DNA of 64,000 nucleotides from Antedon bifida (Eukaryota; Echinodermata; Crinoidea; Comatulida; Antedonidae), in NCBI GenBank assembly GCA_963402885.1, contig OY727100.1, positions 8,481,501-8,545,500 on the forward strand, written 5' to 3'. A program made the translations under genes and the position numbers. Under the pieces are notes generated by a model that searched no databases, was not told the origin of the DNA, and saw only the letters and a list, made by a program, of their open reading frames with translations. Shown piece after piece: positions 1 through 12,600 of the stretch; the first letter of the stretch is position 1, and every line of letters begins with the position of its first letter.

Positions 1-178
1 CAACAAAATACTTGTTCAATAGTTCTTTACGAAATATCCAGTAACATTCTGTACTGATAACTCCACATATTCTAGTATTTGCGAAATCACCTATGCTTCT
101 ATAAATAATTAAGGGCTTTAGGATTATTTGGATTTCATATTCGGTTCTGTTTCTTATTCGTTGTGTTATGTTTTTCAG

Positions 179-693
179 AGTTTTATTTCCAGTTTGATAA
201 GTTCTGATACATGGATTGGATTTTTCGAAGATGATGACGGTAATTATCGTTGGGCAGATGGATCATCATCATCTTATTCGTAAGTGTCTGGTTTACATAT
301 GTGTGTGGTCTACATAAAAACGTCTGAGGGGAGGGTATTTGTCCGGGTGGTAATTCTCCAGGTGTACCTTATTTCATAATGAATTAGACATTTACAAAAT
401 GTAAACCTTGTTCGATCTGGTTTAAGATATAACAGTGGCCTATTGTTTTCTTTTTGTATGTTTCTTTTTATAGGTGGTATAGGATACTTACACAGTGTAT
501 AAACTTTTCAGAATGAACAGCAGTTATGCTGAATATCATATTCATTTTTTTTTTTGTAGTTATTGGGGTCCAGGTGAACCTACTGGGAACGGCATTTTTG
601 CCGATCCTGATTGTGCTAGGATGCAAAATGCTGACGCCCGATGGAATGATATGGAATGTGACACTGAAATTGGCTATGTATGTAAGACACTAT
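179..693 (+). CDS. Segment 1: C-type lectin domain, C-terminal half (exons 179-279, 560-693)
   Basis: Two exons, phase 2 between them. The first reads WIGFFEDDDGNYRWADGSS, the usual 'WIG..D....W.DGS' of C-type lectins. The second has W-G-P-G-E-P-T where EPN or QPD is usual, then D-C-A-R-M, R-W-N-D-M-E-C and Y-V-C-K. The W-N-D triad is a canonical Ca/sugar-ligand motif, so calcium binding is likely kept. EPT in place of EPN is unusual and makes sugar specificity uncertain. The N-terminal half of the domain must lie upstream of the window; nothing convincing is seen in bases 1-178. Confidence 0.85.
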
Positions 694-3600
694 GTAAGTA
701 GCCTTGCGTCAGTGATAATTTGCGATTTTAATTTGTGTAAACAATTAATTTGTTTTGCCCTAAGCAATTTGTTCAGGTTATGCATATGCTCTTCCTGTAT
801 GATATGCTATGGGTTTAAGTTAAATACACTATCCTTACATTTTTTTGATCTAATTTAAAGTCGCAAAATGCATTATATTTAAAGATAAATACTATTTTGG
901 CCTGTTTAACAGTCAAAAATAGGTAGCGTCCCGCTATAAATACCAGCATATCCCGCGTTGATTTATATTTTTTTTTTGCTTGTGTGTTACACTCACTTTC
1001 GATCGATCGTGAAGAAAAGTTTTCAGCAAAAATACCGGGTCTTCCTCGATTTTTATTAACGAAAAAAAATGAAAAAAACTAAATGTTTAACAGAAAATCA
1101 TCAAAGCCTAAACTTTTATGCAAACAAAGATGACACCGTGACACGTCATTGAAAGTTAGAGTATTATTAGACATCCTTTTCATTACATATCTAGCACATA
1201 TACTACAAAAATATGAACAAGAGCAACAACAAAACAATATACACCCGAATTCACATTAAACATTCAATATGCAGATGACATATCCTTCTTATTTACCTCA
1301 CAAGAATACATAAATGAATTAAATACAGACATTCCACGCTATCTACAAGACTATAATCTAAAAGTTAACCCATCAGAAACAGAAGATTTTACAGTAAAAT
1401 GGAAAGGAAATGAAGACTGGCGAAACTGCAAATTCCTTGGAAGCAAGTTGGGAACCAGAGAGTATGTAAATAACAGAAAACGTCTCGCATTAGCAGCTTT
1501 CAGCAAGATAAATCACATACTCCAAAATAGAAAAATAACAATAAACCTGAAAATGAGAGTCTTTAGCGTAAACATTACAAGCATCTTTTTGTATAATTGT
1601 GAACTGTGGACAATGACAGTATCACTACAGAGCGAAATCGATGTCTTTCAAAGAAAATTCCTAATATAAAGAGAATAATAGGTATAAGGTGGCCGGAGAA
1701 AATAAAAAATGAATATTTATACAAAAGAAATTGAGTGGCGTAAGAAAGTAAAGAAAAGAAGGCTAACATGGTATGGTCACCTGATCCGTTTAAATGGCTA
1801 AGATCTCACTCGGAGAGGCTCAGAGAAAGACCAAAAGACTAAAAGGAAAACTAAAGACAACATGGATGGCAAACATAAAATGACCTTCGGAGATTCCGAG
1901 TTACTGAGATAATTATCTTAGAAACACGGAATAAAGCAATCGATATGACGGAATTCTCAGATAGTTTATCTCGGAAAGACGGAATTCTTAGATAGTTTAT
2001 CTCGGAAAGACGGAATTCTTAGATAGTTTATCTCGGAAAGACAGAATTCTCAGATAGTTTATCTCGGAAATACCGAATTCTCAGATAGTTTATCTCGGAA
2101 AGACGGAATTCTTTAATAGTTTATCTCGGAAAGACGGAATTCTCAGATAGTTTATCTCGGAAATATGGAATTATCAGATAGTTTATCTCGGAAAAACAGA
2201 ATTCTTAGATAGTTTATCTCGGAAAGACGGAATTTTTTGTGTGAAGTTGGTTACTTATTCGACATTCACATTCACATGTATGGGGCGCCAAAAATGTAAT
2301 TATTTAATTAAATTATTTTATCCTTACGGCTTGGACTAACTAGGGCTATGATTTATAGGGCTAAAATTACGTTATAAACGGCATGGACCGGGATGACTAT
2401 ACATGGGTTGGGGCGAGTAGGGTCCAGTCATTTCAGAAATATACCACTTGCTCCTGTCCATGCCGTCTAGCTTCCATTTTACGACATTTTAAAACGTTAC
2501 TACAATTTAACGCGTTTTTTTAAAAATACAATATAACCGCATGATTTATAGGGCTATAATTACGTTATACACAGCATGGACCGGAATGACGATACATGGG
2601 TTGGGGCAAGTAGGGTCTAGTCAATTCAGAAAAATACCACATGCCCCGGTCCATGCCGTCTAGCTGCCATTTTACGCCATTTTAAAACGTTACTACAATT
2701 TAACTTTTTTTAAAATAAAAAATGCAATATAAACGCATGATTTATAGGGCTATAATTACGTTATAAACGGCATAGACCGGGATGACGATACATGGGTTGG
2801 GGCGAGTAGGGTCCAGACATTTTAGTAAAATACCACTTGCCTCAGTCTATGCCGTCTAGCTGCAATTTTACGCCATTTTAAAACGTTACTACAATTTAAT
2901 TTTTTTTTTAAATAAAAAATGCACTATAAACGTATGATTTATAGGGCTATAATTACGTTATAAACGGCATGAATCGAGATGACGATACATAGGTTGGGGC
3001 GAGTTGGGTCCAGTCATTTCAGAAATATACCACTTGCCCCGGTCCATGCCGTCTAGCTGCCATTTTACGCCATTTTAAAACGTTACTACAATTTCACTTT
3101 TTTTTATATAAAAAATGCAATATAAACGTATGATTTATAGGGCTATAATTACGTTATAAACGGCATGGATCGGTATTACGATACATTGGTTGGGGCGAGT
3201 AGGGTCCAGTCATTTCAGAAAAATACTACTTGCCCCGGTCCATGCCGTTTAGCTGCCATTTTACGCCATTTTAAAACGTTACTACAATTTAACTTTTTTT
3301 AAAATAAAAAATGCAATATAAACGCATGATTTATAGGGCTATAATTACGTTATAAACGGCATGGACCGGTATGACGATACATGGGTTGGGGCGAATAGGG
3401 TCAAGTCATTTCAGAAAAATACCACTTGCCCCGGTCCATGCCGTCTAGCTGCCATTTTAAAACGTTACTACAATTTAAGGTTTTTTTAAATAAAAAATGC
3501 AATATAAACGAATGAATTATCGGGCTATAATTACGTTATAAACGGCATGAACCGGGATGACGATACATGGGTTGGAGCAAGTAGGGTCCAGTCATTTCAG

Positions 3601-6600
3601 AAACATACCACTTGCCCCGGTCCATGCCGTCTAGCTGCCATTTTACACCATTTTAAAACGTTACTACAATTTAACTTTTTTATAAAAAATGCAATATAAC
3701 CGCATGATTTATAGGGCTATAATTACGTTATAAACGGCATGGACCGGGATAACGATTCATAGGTTGGGGCGAGTAGGGTCCAGTCATTTCAGAAAAATAC
3801 CACTTGCCCCAGTCCATGGCGTCTAGCTGTCATTTTATGCAATATTAAAACGTTACTACAATTTAACTATTTTTTTAAATAAAAAAAGCATTATAAACGT
3901 ATAATTTATAGGGCTATAATTTTGTTATAAACGGCATGAACCGGGATGACGATACATGGGTTTGGGCAAGTAGGGTCCAGTCATTTCAGAAAAATAACGT
4001 AATTATAGCCTTATAAATCATACGTTTATATTCCTTTTTAGTAAAAACGTTAAATTGTATACAAGTAACGTTTTAAAATGGCGTAAAATGACAGCTAGAC
4101 GGCATGGACCGGGGCAAGTGGTATTTTTCTGAAATGACTGGACCCTACTTGCCCCAACCCATGTATCGTCATCCCGGTCCATGCCGTTTATAACTTAATT
4201 ATAGCCCTATAAATCATACGTTTATATTGCATTTTTTTTTCAAAAGTTAAATTTTAGTAACGTATTAAAATGGCGTAAAAGGGCAGCTAGACGGCATGGA
4301 CCGGGGCAAGTTGTATTTTTCTGAAATAACTGGACCCTACTCGCCCCAACCCATGTATCGTCATCCCGGTCCATGTCGTTTATAACGTAATTATAGCCCT
4401 ATAAATCATGCGTTTATATTGCATTTTTTATTTTTAAAAAAAGTTAAATTGTAGTAACGTTTAAAATGGCGTAAAATGGCAGCTAGACAGCATGGACCGG
4501 GGAAAGTGGTATTTTTCTGAAATGACTAGACCCTACTCGACTCAACCCATGTATCGTCATTCCGGTCCATGCCGTTTATAACGTAATTATAGCCCTATAA
4601 ATCATGCGGTTATATTGTATTTAAAAAAAAAACGTTAAATTGTAGTAACGTTTTAAAATGTCGTAAAATGGAAGCTAGACGGCATGGACAGGAGCAAGTG
4701 GTATATTTCTGAAATGACTGGACCCTACTCGCCCCAACCCATGTATAGCCATCCCGGTCCATGCCGTTTATAACGTAATTTTAGCCCTATAAATCATAGC
4801 CCTAGTTAGTCCAAGCCGTAAGGATAAAATCATTGAATTAAATTATTACACTTTTTGCGCCCCATACATGTGAATGTGAATGTCGAATAAGTAACCAACT
4901 TAACACAAAAAATTGAATATCGAATAAGGAATAAGTAACCAACTTCACGCCGGGTTTTTTTTTAACAAAATGGACCTCACACAGGCCATTTCTTTCAAGT
5001 AACATTTTAAACTTGGCAGCTTCTTCCTCCTCCATCTTTCTTTTTTGTTGTACTCGATATAGAGCCAGGGCTGATGATGAGGGGGATAGCCAGAGAAGTA
5101 ATCGCGCGCTTGCTGATCGCCGCACGTCACATGACATCATGGTGTGATCTTCGGAAGAGCGCGCAAGTTCAGACATGCTATCGTGGAATTCCGTCTTGCC
5201 GAGATAAACTATCTGAGAATTCCGTCTTTCCGAGATACTTTACCTTGGAATTCCATCTTTCCAAGATTCGTTGTCTTGGAATTCCATCTTTTCGAGAAAA
5301 TTTATCATAGAATTCCATCTTTCCGAGATACGTTATCTTGGAATTCCATCTTTCCGAGATACGTTATCTTGGAATTCCATCTTTCCGATATACGTTATCT
5401 TGGAATTTCGTCTTCTCCAGATAAACTATCTGAGAATTCCGTCTTTCCGAGATAAACTATCGGAGAATTCCGTCTTTCCGAGATAAACTATCTAAGAATT
5501 CCGTCTTTCCGAGATAAACTATCTGAGAATTCCGTCTTTCTGAGTTAATTTATTTTGGAATTCCATCATATCGATTTCTTTATTCCGTGTTTCCAAGATA
5601 ATTATCTCAGTAACTTGGAATCTCGGAAGGTCAATTTAAGCTTCCGTAGTGTAGGATGAGATTAGACAGGCAGATAAGCATGGAAATGGAACATCTTTCA
5701 TCACAATAAGGCTGCAATACTGAAAATAGTGTGTTATGTCTTATGTTTACAACGGGCACTCGGACAGACAGACAGATGATTTAAAATAGGAAAGAGGCTG
5801 TTACGTTAGTGGTTAAGTTTTGTTACGTTAGTGGTTAATGAAGATTGTTACGTTAGTGGTTAATGAAGATTGTTACGTTAGTGGTTAAACTGTTGTTACG
5901 TTGGTGGTTAATGGATTGTTAGATTAGTGGTTAGACTGTAGAGAGTCCACACCAACTCAGCCCAACCATGGTTGTATACTACAGTACACAGTTACTACAG
6001 TTAGTTAGTGTACTATATTATTATTACCTCCGCCAAGGAGGTTATGTTTTCACCCCTGTATGTTTGTGTGTGTGTGTGTGTGTGTTTGTGTGTGTGTTTG
6101 TGTGTGTGTCTGTGAACAGCCTGGAGGCCACAGTTTTTATCCGATTCTCACCAAATTTGGCAACAATGATCTATGACCAAAAATCTCGGACGAGTTCGAA
6201 TTTGAGGGGAAAAGGTCATAGGTTAAGGTCACAACTAACAAAAAACTATTTTACTGCCTAGAGACCACAGGGTGCGCCCCCTGGATCCGCCTCTGGATTG
6301 TTGTTGCGTTAGTGGTTAATTCCATTCCATTCGATTCCATTCCAGTTCCAACCGCGTCTACGGTATGAACATACGACGCGAACTGGTAGTACATTTGTTT
6401 TCTAATGATAATGAATCATAGAACTTACGTGTATGACAAGGAATGACCATGTTTAATGTTTTAAAGTAATACATATGAATTATCTTTACAAAACGTCAAC
6501 AATTGCAGAGATATTGTGATTATTTTACTTATTAATACATTCCATCAAATTAATTAAATGTTAAACAAAAATACTAAACGCATCACACACACACACGCGC

Positions 6601-9600
6601 GCACAACCACCGCACACGCACACACCGAATAACTTCATCAAAACTGTGGAATTGTTCTCATTATTTTGTTATTTGTGTTTTCTAATTCATGCCAGGATAG
6701 TTTATTGTTTTTGTAGTATATATTTTCATTTATATTCTAATACTATATTGTGCTTCAACTGAGAGTGCTTTGTTACTAATGTAAATTATTATGATTATTA
6801 TTGTTAATATTTTTGTTAACAGATTGTTCCATTGATAACTGTCAATCTCTATCGTTTAACTTAAAACCCCGTAGTTGCAGTTGCTCATCATGTGACAGCG
6901 AATATTTTTTGTCATCATCCGTAACACCATGTTCAGGTAGGTAATTAAGTAATCAATTTTAGCTCAGAAAAATGTGTTATCGTGCGTTAATGCAAATCGA
7001 AAATAAATCGTCAGACAACCGCACACAGACAAACTGTACGTCAACATTTTGCTCAAGCTTGGTTCCCACTAGAACGTAACGCAAGGACGTAAACGCAACG
7101 AAATTGTGTTAACCAATGACAACCGACAGTTCGAATAATCCATTGCTTGTGATAGGTCAATTCACTTGCGTTGCGTTAGGTAATTGTGTTGCGTCTCTAG
7201 TGGGAACTAAGCATTATTAGTAATAGCTATTTTAAAACACAACAGGCTGTTTCTAGTTAAGCTGGTTTGCCATCCATTCCATGTTTAATCATTATGATAT
7301 TCGATTTGTGTTTGTATGTTTACAGAATGTACCGGTATACCTAATTGTGATGTAAGACATTGTACAACATCTTCTAATCAAGTATGTACGAAATGTAATG
7401 GTGACTATGGAACGCAAAATGGACAAGCATACCTAAATAAGAATACATTTTGTGAAGGTACTGTTTTTATTATTTTTTAATCTGTAGGCTTACATCGTCT
7501 AGATATGCTATATCCTAATTATGAGTGTGACGTCATCGAAATTCGATAACTCTAATAATATTACGATTATGTTTCATGTGTTTTCTCTATTGGTAAACAC
7601 ATTCTAGATGACAACCCTAAATTAATTCAACCTCTATTATTACCTTGATATTGAACCAATAATAATCCAATAAAACAAGTCACAACCACTACCGCTAGAA
7701 CCACTCCAATTTTTAATCTATAATGTTGATAGAAAATTGTTCATGGAGAAGCAGCAGCACACTTTGCTATCCAGGCACATGTCCAGATGGAGAGAAGAGT
7801 TGTACATGTACAACTGGCTTTTCCGGATCTGACTGTAGAACAAGTAAGACTATTCAAGAAATGTATTTGCAAAAACGTCCTACGTTGATTTACCGTCAGT
7901 TTATCTGGCAAAAACAATTTGTTGTAATCACAAAGTCATGCATTTAATATAATTTCACATTAGGCCCCGAGACTCAATTTTAAAGGTTGTCATGTGACAC
8001 AAGACCGTTTAAGTTTGTACTTTTTCATGAACCCCTACCTCTGGGAAGATTGAACATCTTGTTTAATTTTTAAACATAAATTGAACCATAACCTTCACTT
8101 TAATGCATATTTCTTCAACAGTGACATCGTTTGCAGATCCCACCATGGACTACTGTCTTTCAAAGATTCATGATACATCTGGTGGAACTATAGATCTTCA
8201 ATGTGTAGATAATGGACATACATCTTTCGTTGGACAGTTAACCTTAACGAATATAGAGAATGACTGGAGAAGTTCTTACATTCAACCAACAAACGTAGTA
8301 CGTCCATCGTATATATCCGGCTTTGCGCTTGGAATGATTAGAGGTGTCACTGTAGCGACAATATATAATAAAGGTAGGTAAAATAATAATAACCTCCATA
8401 TTGTTAATATACATTTAAACAACACACGATTTATATTATCCTACTTATGTGGAGTTCACAATCTAAGTCATGAAAAGAAAAACTAAAGTGACAATGTAAA
8501 TGTAGGATATGTTATCTATATATACATTTACGTAAGGGGAAAATTCGCTAAATCGCGCCTTTCTTCTAGAATTTTTAGTTGATGGTAAACCCTGTTTACT
8601 AATGAAATTGAGGTAGATAATTAGTATTGACAATTAAAACAAATTTAGGTCCAACGATTTGCCCCAAATAGGGGTGTTTTCCGATCGTGGTATACACTGT
8701 CTAATGGATGTCAATCTTAAAAAATACCCGCACACAATAATACGAGGATGCTTCGCATTTTCACATCTCCTCCTACGACAATTGTTATAAATAGTTGAAA
8801 ACCGGTTGAACAGCTCGAGTACAGCATCATAATGTTAAAGACAGGCCGATTGTCTTAAACAAATACAATTTTGATAGATTTAATATACGTCTGTACAAAT
8901 GTATTGATTTGCGATTAATGGAACATTCCAAATTATTTGGTTTAACCATAGAGGTATAGGCCTACCTCCATGGTTTAACACAAGTAGGTAAATTTATGGG
9001 CCATTGAAGAATAAACACAAATAGTATTGCAATGCTATACAATACTGTAAATAGGTATTAACCACTTTTGAATCGCAAATTTCTTACTGTGAGTGTTGGT
9101 ACTGTTAGATATAATATAAACAAAATATACAAATTAATTTTATTACTGTAAGTGTGATTAGGCCCTACTGTTAGATTATAAACATATAATATACAAATAA
9201 ACTTTATTACTGACAGTTGCTCCTCAACGCTTGCATTAATTAATAATTAAAAGTTGGTACAAGTGGAAATTCTTCCACAATCTGTTGATTCGCGTCAACC
9301 AATCAAAGGGCAAGAATCCAAAATCGTTCAATCGTGAGCCCTCATAGATTTTTTTTTGGGGTCCAGCAGCTGGGACCTTTTTAGCAAAAACGTCTGTCTT
9401 TAGTACTATAACTGCTGCTTGTTTTCAACTTATAAATGAGTCATCTATTGTGACGTAGCGGGCTAGAAAAATTCGTTGTACCTATCCTCTTCCCCATCCC
9501 TCAACCCTAATGTTACATACAAAACACAAATTGGGTTTGTTTAAATGAGTCCAAATACAAAATTTGGACTCATTTTGTGACAAGTTTCTCTATCGGAAGT

Positions 9601-12600
9601 AATTCCCAGGGTGCTAATTTTGGTTGACTACATACATCATTGTGTCTATTTATTCGCTTCTGTAAACGACAATGTATTATAGTCCTTTGGTACGTGCATT
9701 TGAAATTTTCAGTTTTTTCTCGCTGGAATTACTGTGTATTCGATAACCAACTGTAGGCACGACCTAGTGGATAAGAATATATTTAAAAATTGTTCCTCGT
9801 TGTACCTATCCTCTTCCCCATCCCAAAATTGGGTTTGTTTAAATGAGTCCAAATAAAAAATGTGGACTCATTTTTTGACAAGTTTCGCTTTCGGGAGTAA
9901 TTACCAGGGTGCTAATTTAGATGGTACGCTCGCTTCGCTCGCGTACCATCTAGTATACTGTAATTCATGGTTATGTGTGGTTTGACCCTACATTTGGAAT
10001 TTTAACTGAAACAGTGTTGCTTTTATTTTTTGAATCATGTTTATAAAAACGCCTTAGGTAATACCAATTCTAAAGAGGTTGCCAGAATTCCATGCAGTGA
10101 TCCAGCCGATAAAACTGCTCCACAACAGAGCGTCTACCAATGTAGCGGTGTGGATACGTTGGATTTAACAGGATGGACACTAACTACAGGTGATAGGTAA
10201 ATATTGACAAGCAGACGACACAATTTATCTTGTTAACGAATATCGGCAAAAAAACTCCTTTTTTCAAATTTTGAACATTCAAACACACTTCTGAACAATG
10301 TGCTTCTGGTTGTTACTGTTGAAACTACGGTTTTATCAGATATATATATATATATATATATATATATTCTTTTTCCGATCCCATTTTTGGTCAAACTGAA
10401 TAAGTGTTATGTGACCTTAAAATGGCCCATTCAACAAAAAACCTTCCTTTACCAAATATCATATTTATTTTAACGTAAGCTATGTATTTTCTTGTTTGTG
10501 TGTGAGACTGATTTGGTAATTTATATTTATGTTTTTTTGTAGAATCACAATTGATATAGATGTAGAAAATGGTGGTTATGTAACTGTTGAGAACCGTGAC
10601 ACAAACGGACGGTCCAATCGTTATTACAATGGACGCACTCTCAGACGAACCGGGAATTATGTTTTTGACTTCATTGATCCAGCTCATTGCGCAGTCACGT
10701 CATCTTGTTCTTCGCAAACATTTAACTGTGGAGAAGATATCACAAAACAGGTATTGTTTAATGTCACCCTGACACACACCACAAATACACACTTTATTAC
10801 ATAATTAGTGTAGTGAATCAATCATTCTTTTTATTTAGTAAGTATTTACATTTCAATTTTCAGGGAAACATTTCTGTTAGTTGGTCAGGGTGGACTGATC
10901 TTGATTCTGATGTCAAGCGATATTGGTATGAAATTAGACAAATGTCAGTGCAGTCTAACGATAAACTAGAAGAAGTTCTGACTGGAAATCTGGTTGCAAG
11001 TGGTGACAACAATGGAGGCACTCATATCATGTTACCTCATCCGGGTATGTATCAGCTATTATATAAAATTATTTTTATTTCTACTCAATGTTATAACTAA
11101 ACATACATTTGGATTACACGGTTCATGAGTTTCACTTCAACAAAGATTTATCTACGTTACTGCTCAACTACAATCACGCAATCTTCCCTTCACAATAACT
11201 TACTAGTGTTATGATACCAGTCTGTATTCGGGGACTTACACTGTCATGAGGTAATTTTCCGAATGATCGTCAAATCAGAACGGTACTGGATTTGATCTAC
11301 TAGCGTTCCTGCTCCAAACTAGTCATCCATTCATTGAAGCTCTAATGAAGAATAGCTATCCGGTGGTGGTGACTATAGAATGGTCCCTGGGACAATGACT
11401 ATACTTCAGCTTTAGTTGATCGAAGATTTAACTGTTTTGCTAGAAAAATACAGTATACGATGTTTAACTATATTAGTGTAAATAGGTAGATGTAATGACA
11501 TCCAAGTGATATTCTTGATCGAAAAAGCGTTGGCATCAACAATAATTATGAAAAATTAATTATTAAACGATTCACTAATTGATGCCAAAACTCAGGATTG
11601 AAACATATACTTTAAGTATTTAAGTCTAACGCTAACCAAACTGAGCTGTAACGTAACTCTAAACTGAAAAAAATAATTGCCAGTAGGTCTTGGTAATTGT
11701 GCTTGGAGCCGCTGTAACATAGTGGCAACGAACCATATGAGTCGGGTTTATTCACCCTTAAATTCGCTCGCATACCATCTAGGTCGTGCTAGTTCTCGAA
11801 TACATAATAATTTCAGCGTTAAAAAACTGGCGATTTTAAATGTACATACCGCAGGACAATAATACATGGAACGAATAAATAGACACGGTGATTTATGTAC
11901 TCAACTAAAATTAGCTCACTGGGAATTACTTCCGAAAGGGAAACTTGAGACCAATTGTTTGAATTAAATTTAAACAAACTTAATTTGTGTTTTGTATGTA
12001 ACATTATTAATTGTTTTCATGTTTTACAAATAATATACCACTAAACACAGTAAACATTGCGATGTAATACTTTATTGAAACTGTCACCGTCAGAGTCGAT
12101 TGAAATAGTACAGTACAAACATTACAACCTTTATATTTTTTGTAATTACAGTATTAATTAATACAAAGAAGCAACTGTGAATAATAAAGTTTATTTGTAT
12201 ATGTTTATATAATGTAAAACAATTTTTGAAAACCTCTATTCGGCGAAAACGTACATTCGCTTTAATCGTTAATAAATAATTATCTAACTCAACTTAATTT
12301 GTAGGCCCACTGGTTTTCGCCGCTCGACATTTTAAAATTAATCATTGTTCCTTCTTCAGCGCAAACCAAATAAGTGGGTCATTCGGCCAAAATGGCGGCA
12401 ATTTTAAACTTACAGCAGCCGCCACAGGTGGTGCCTCATCTATTTTAGAGGCCATTTTGATCGGTGTATCTCTTACCGGAGAAGGTCTCGCCATAATTCA
12501 ATTCACGTATCAAACAACGACAACTCAAAGTAATCTTGCAACAACGATAAAAAAAAAAATTTAAATATTCCAAGCACTCTCGTTAGATCACGTCGGGGAC

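Larger units (their letters stand above)
1876..5637. mobile_element. Foldback element of nested tandem arrays in inverted arms
   Basis: The outer ends are inverted copies: TGACCTTCGGAGATTCCGAG at the left, CTCGGAAGGTCA at the right, with ~75 bp of matched sequence. Moving inwards, both arms have a 31-bp tandem array, then a matched spacer (catgtgaatgtgaatgtcga and its complement), then arrays of ~195-bp units. Orientation switches near 3997. The left arm has about nine 195-bp units, the right about five. No transposase is present. This is the structure of foldback-type or long-TIR non-autonomous DNA transposons. Target duplication is not clear (aaaa on the left, attt on the right). Confidence 0.8.

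Noticed and set aside
4838..5176. 112-codon minus-strand frame (starts M-S-E-L-A-R-S-S) in the foldback element
   Set aside because: No recognisable domain, runs into repeat spacer sequence, and lies in an element with no other coding.
5074..5486. Open frames across the 31-bp array (repeated 'IPSFRD')
   Set aside because: Period 31 is not a multiple of 3, so frames rotate; they are by-products of the repeat.
1876..5637. CRISPR array, because of regular 31-bp repeats
   Set aside because: Repeats are contiguous without spacers and the DNA is eukaryotic with spliced genes.
5968..6261. 97-codon frame with V-C-V-C-V-F runs
   Set aside because: Translation of a TG microsatellite inside a dispersed repeat.
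7723..7947. Longer open frame reading through the EGF-like exon
   Set aside because: Clear acceptor at 7732 and donor gtaaga at 7844; the read-through part has no EGF pattern.
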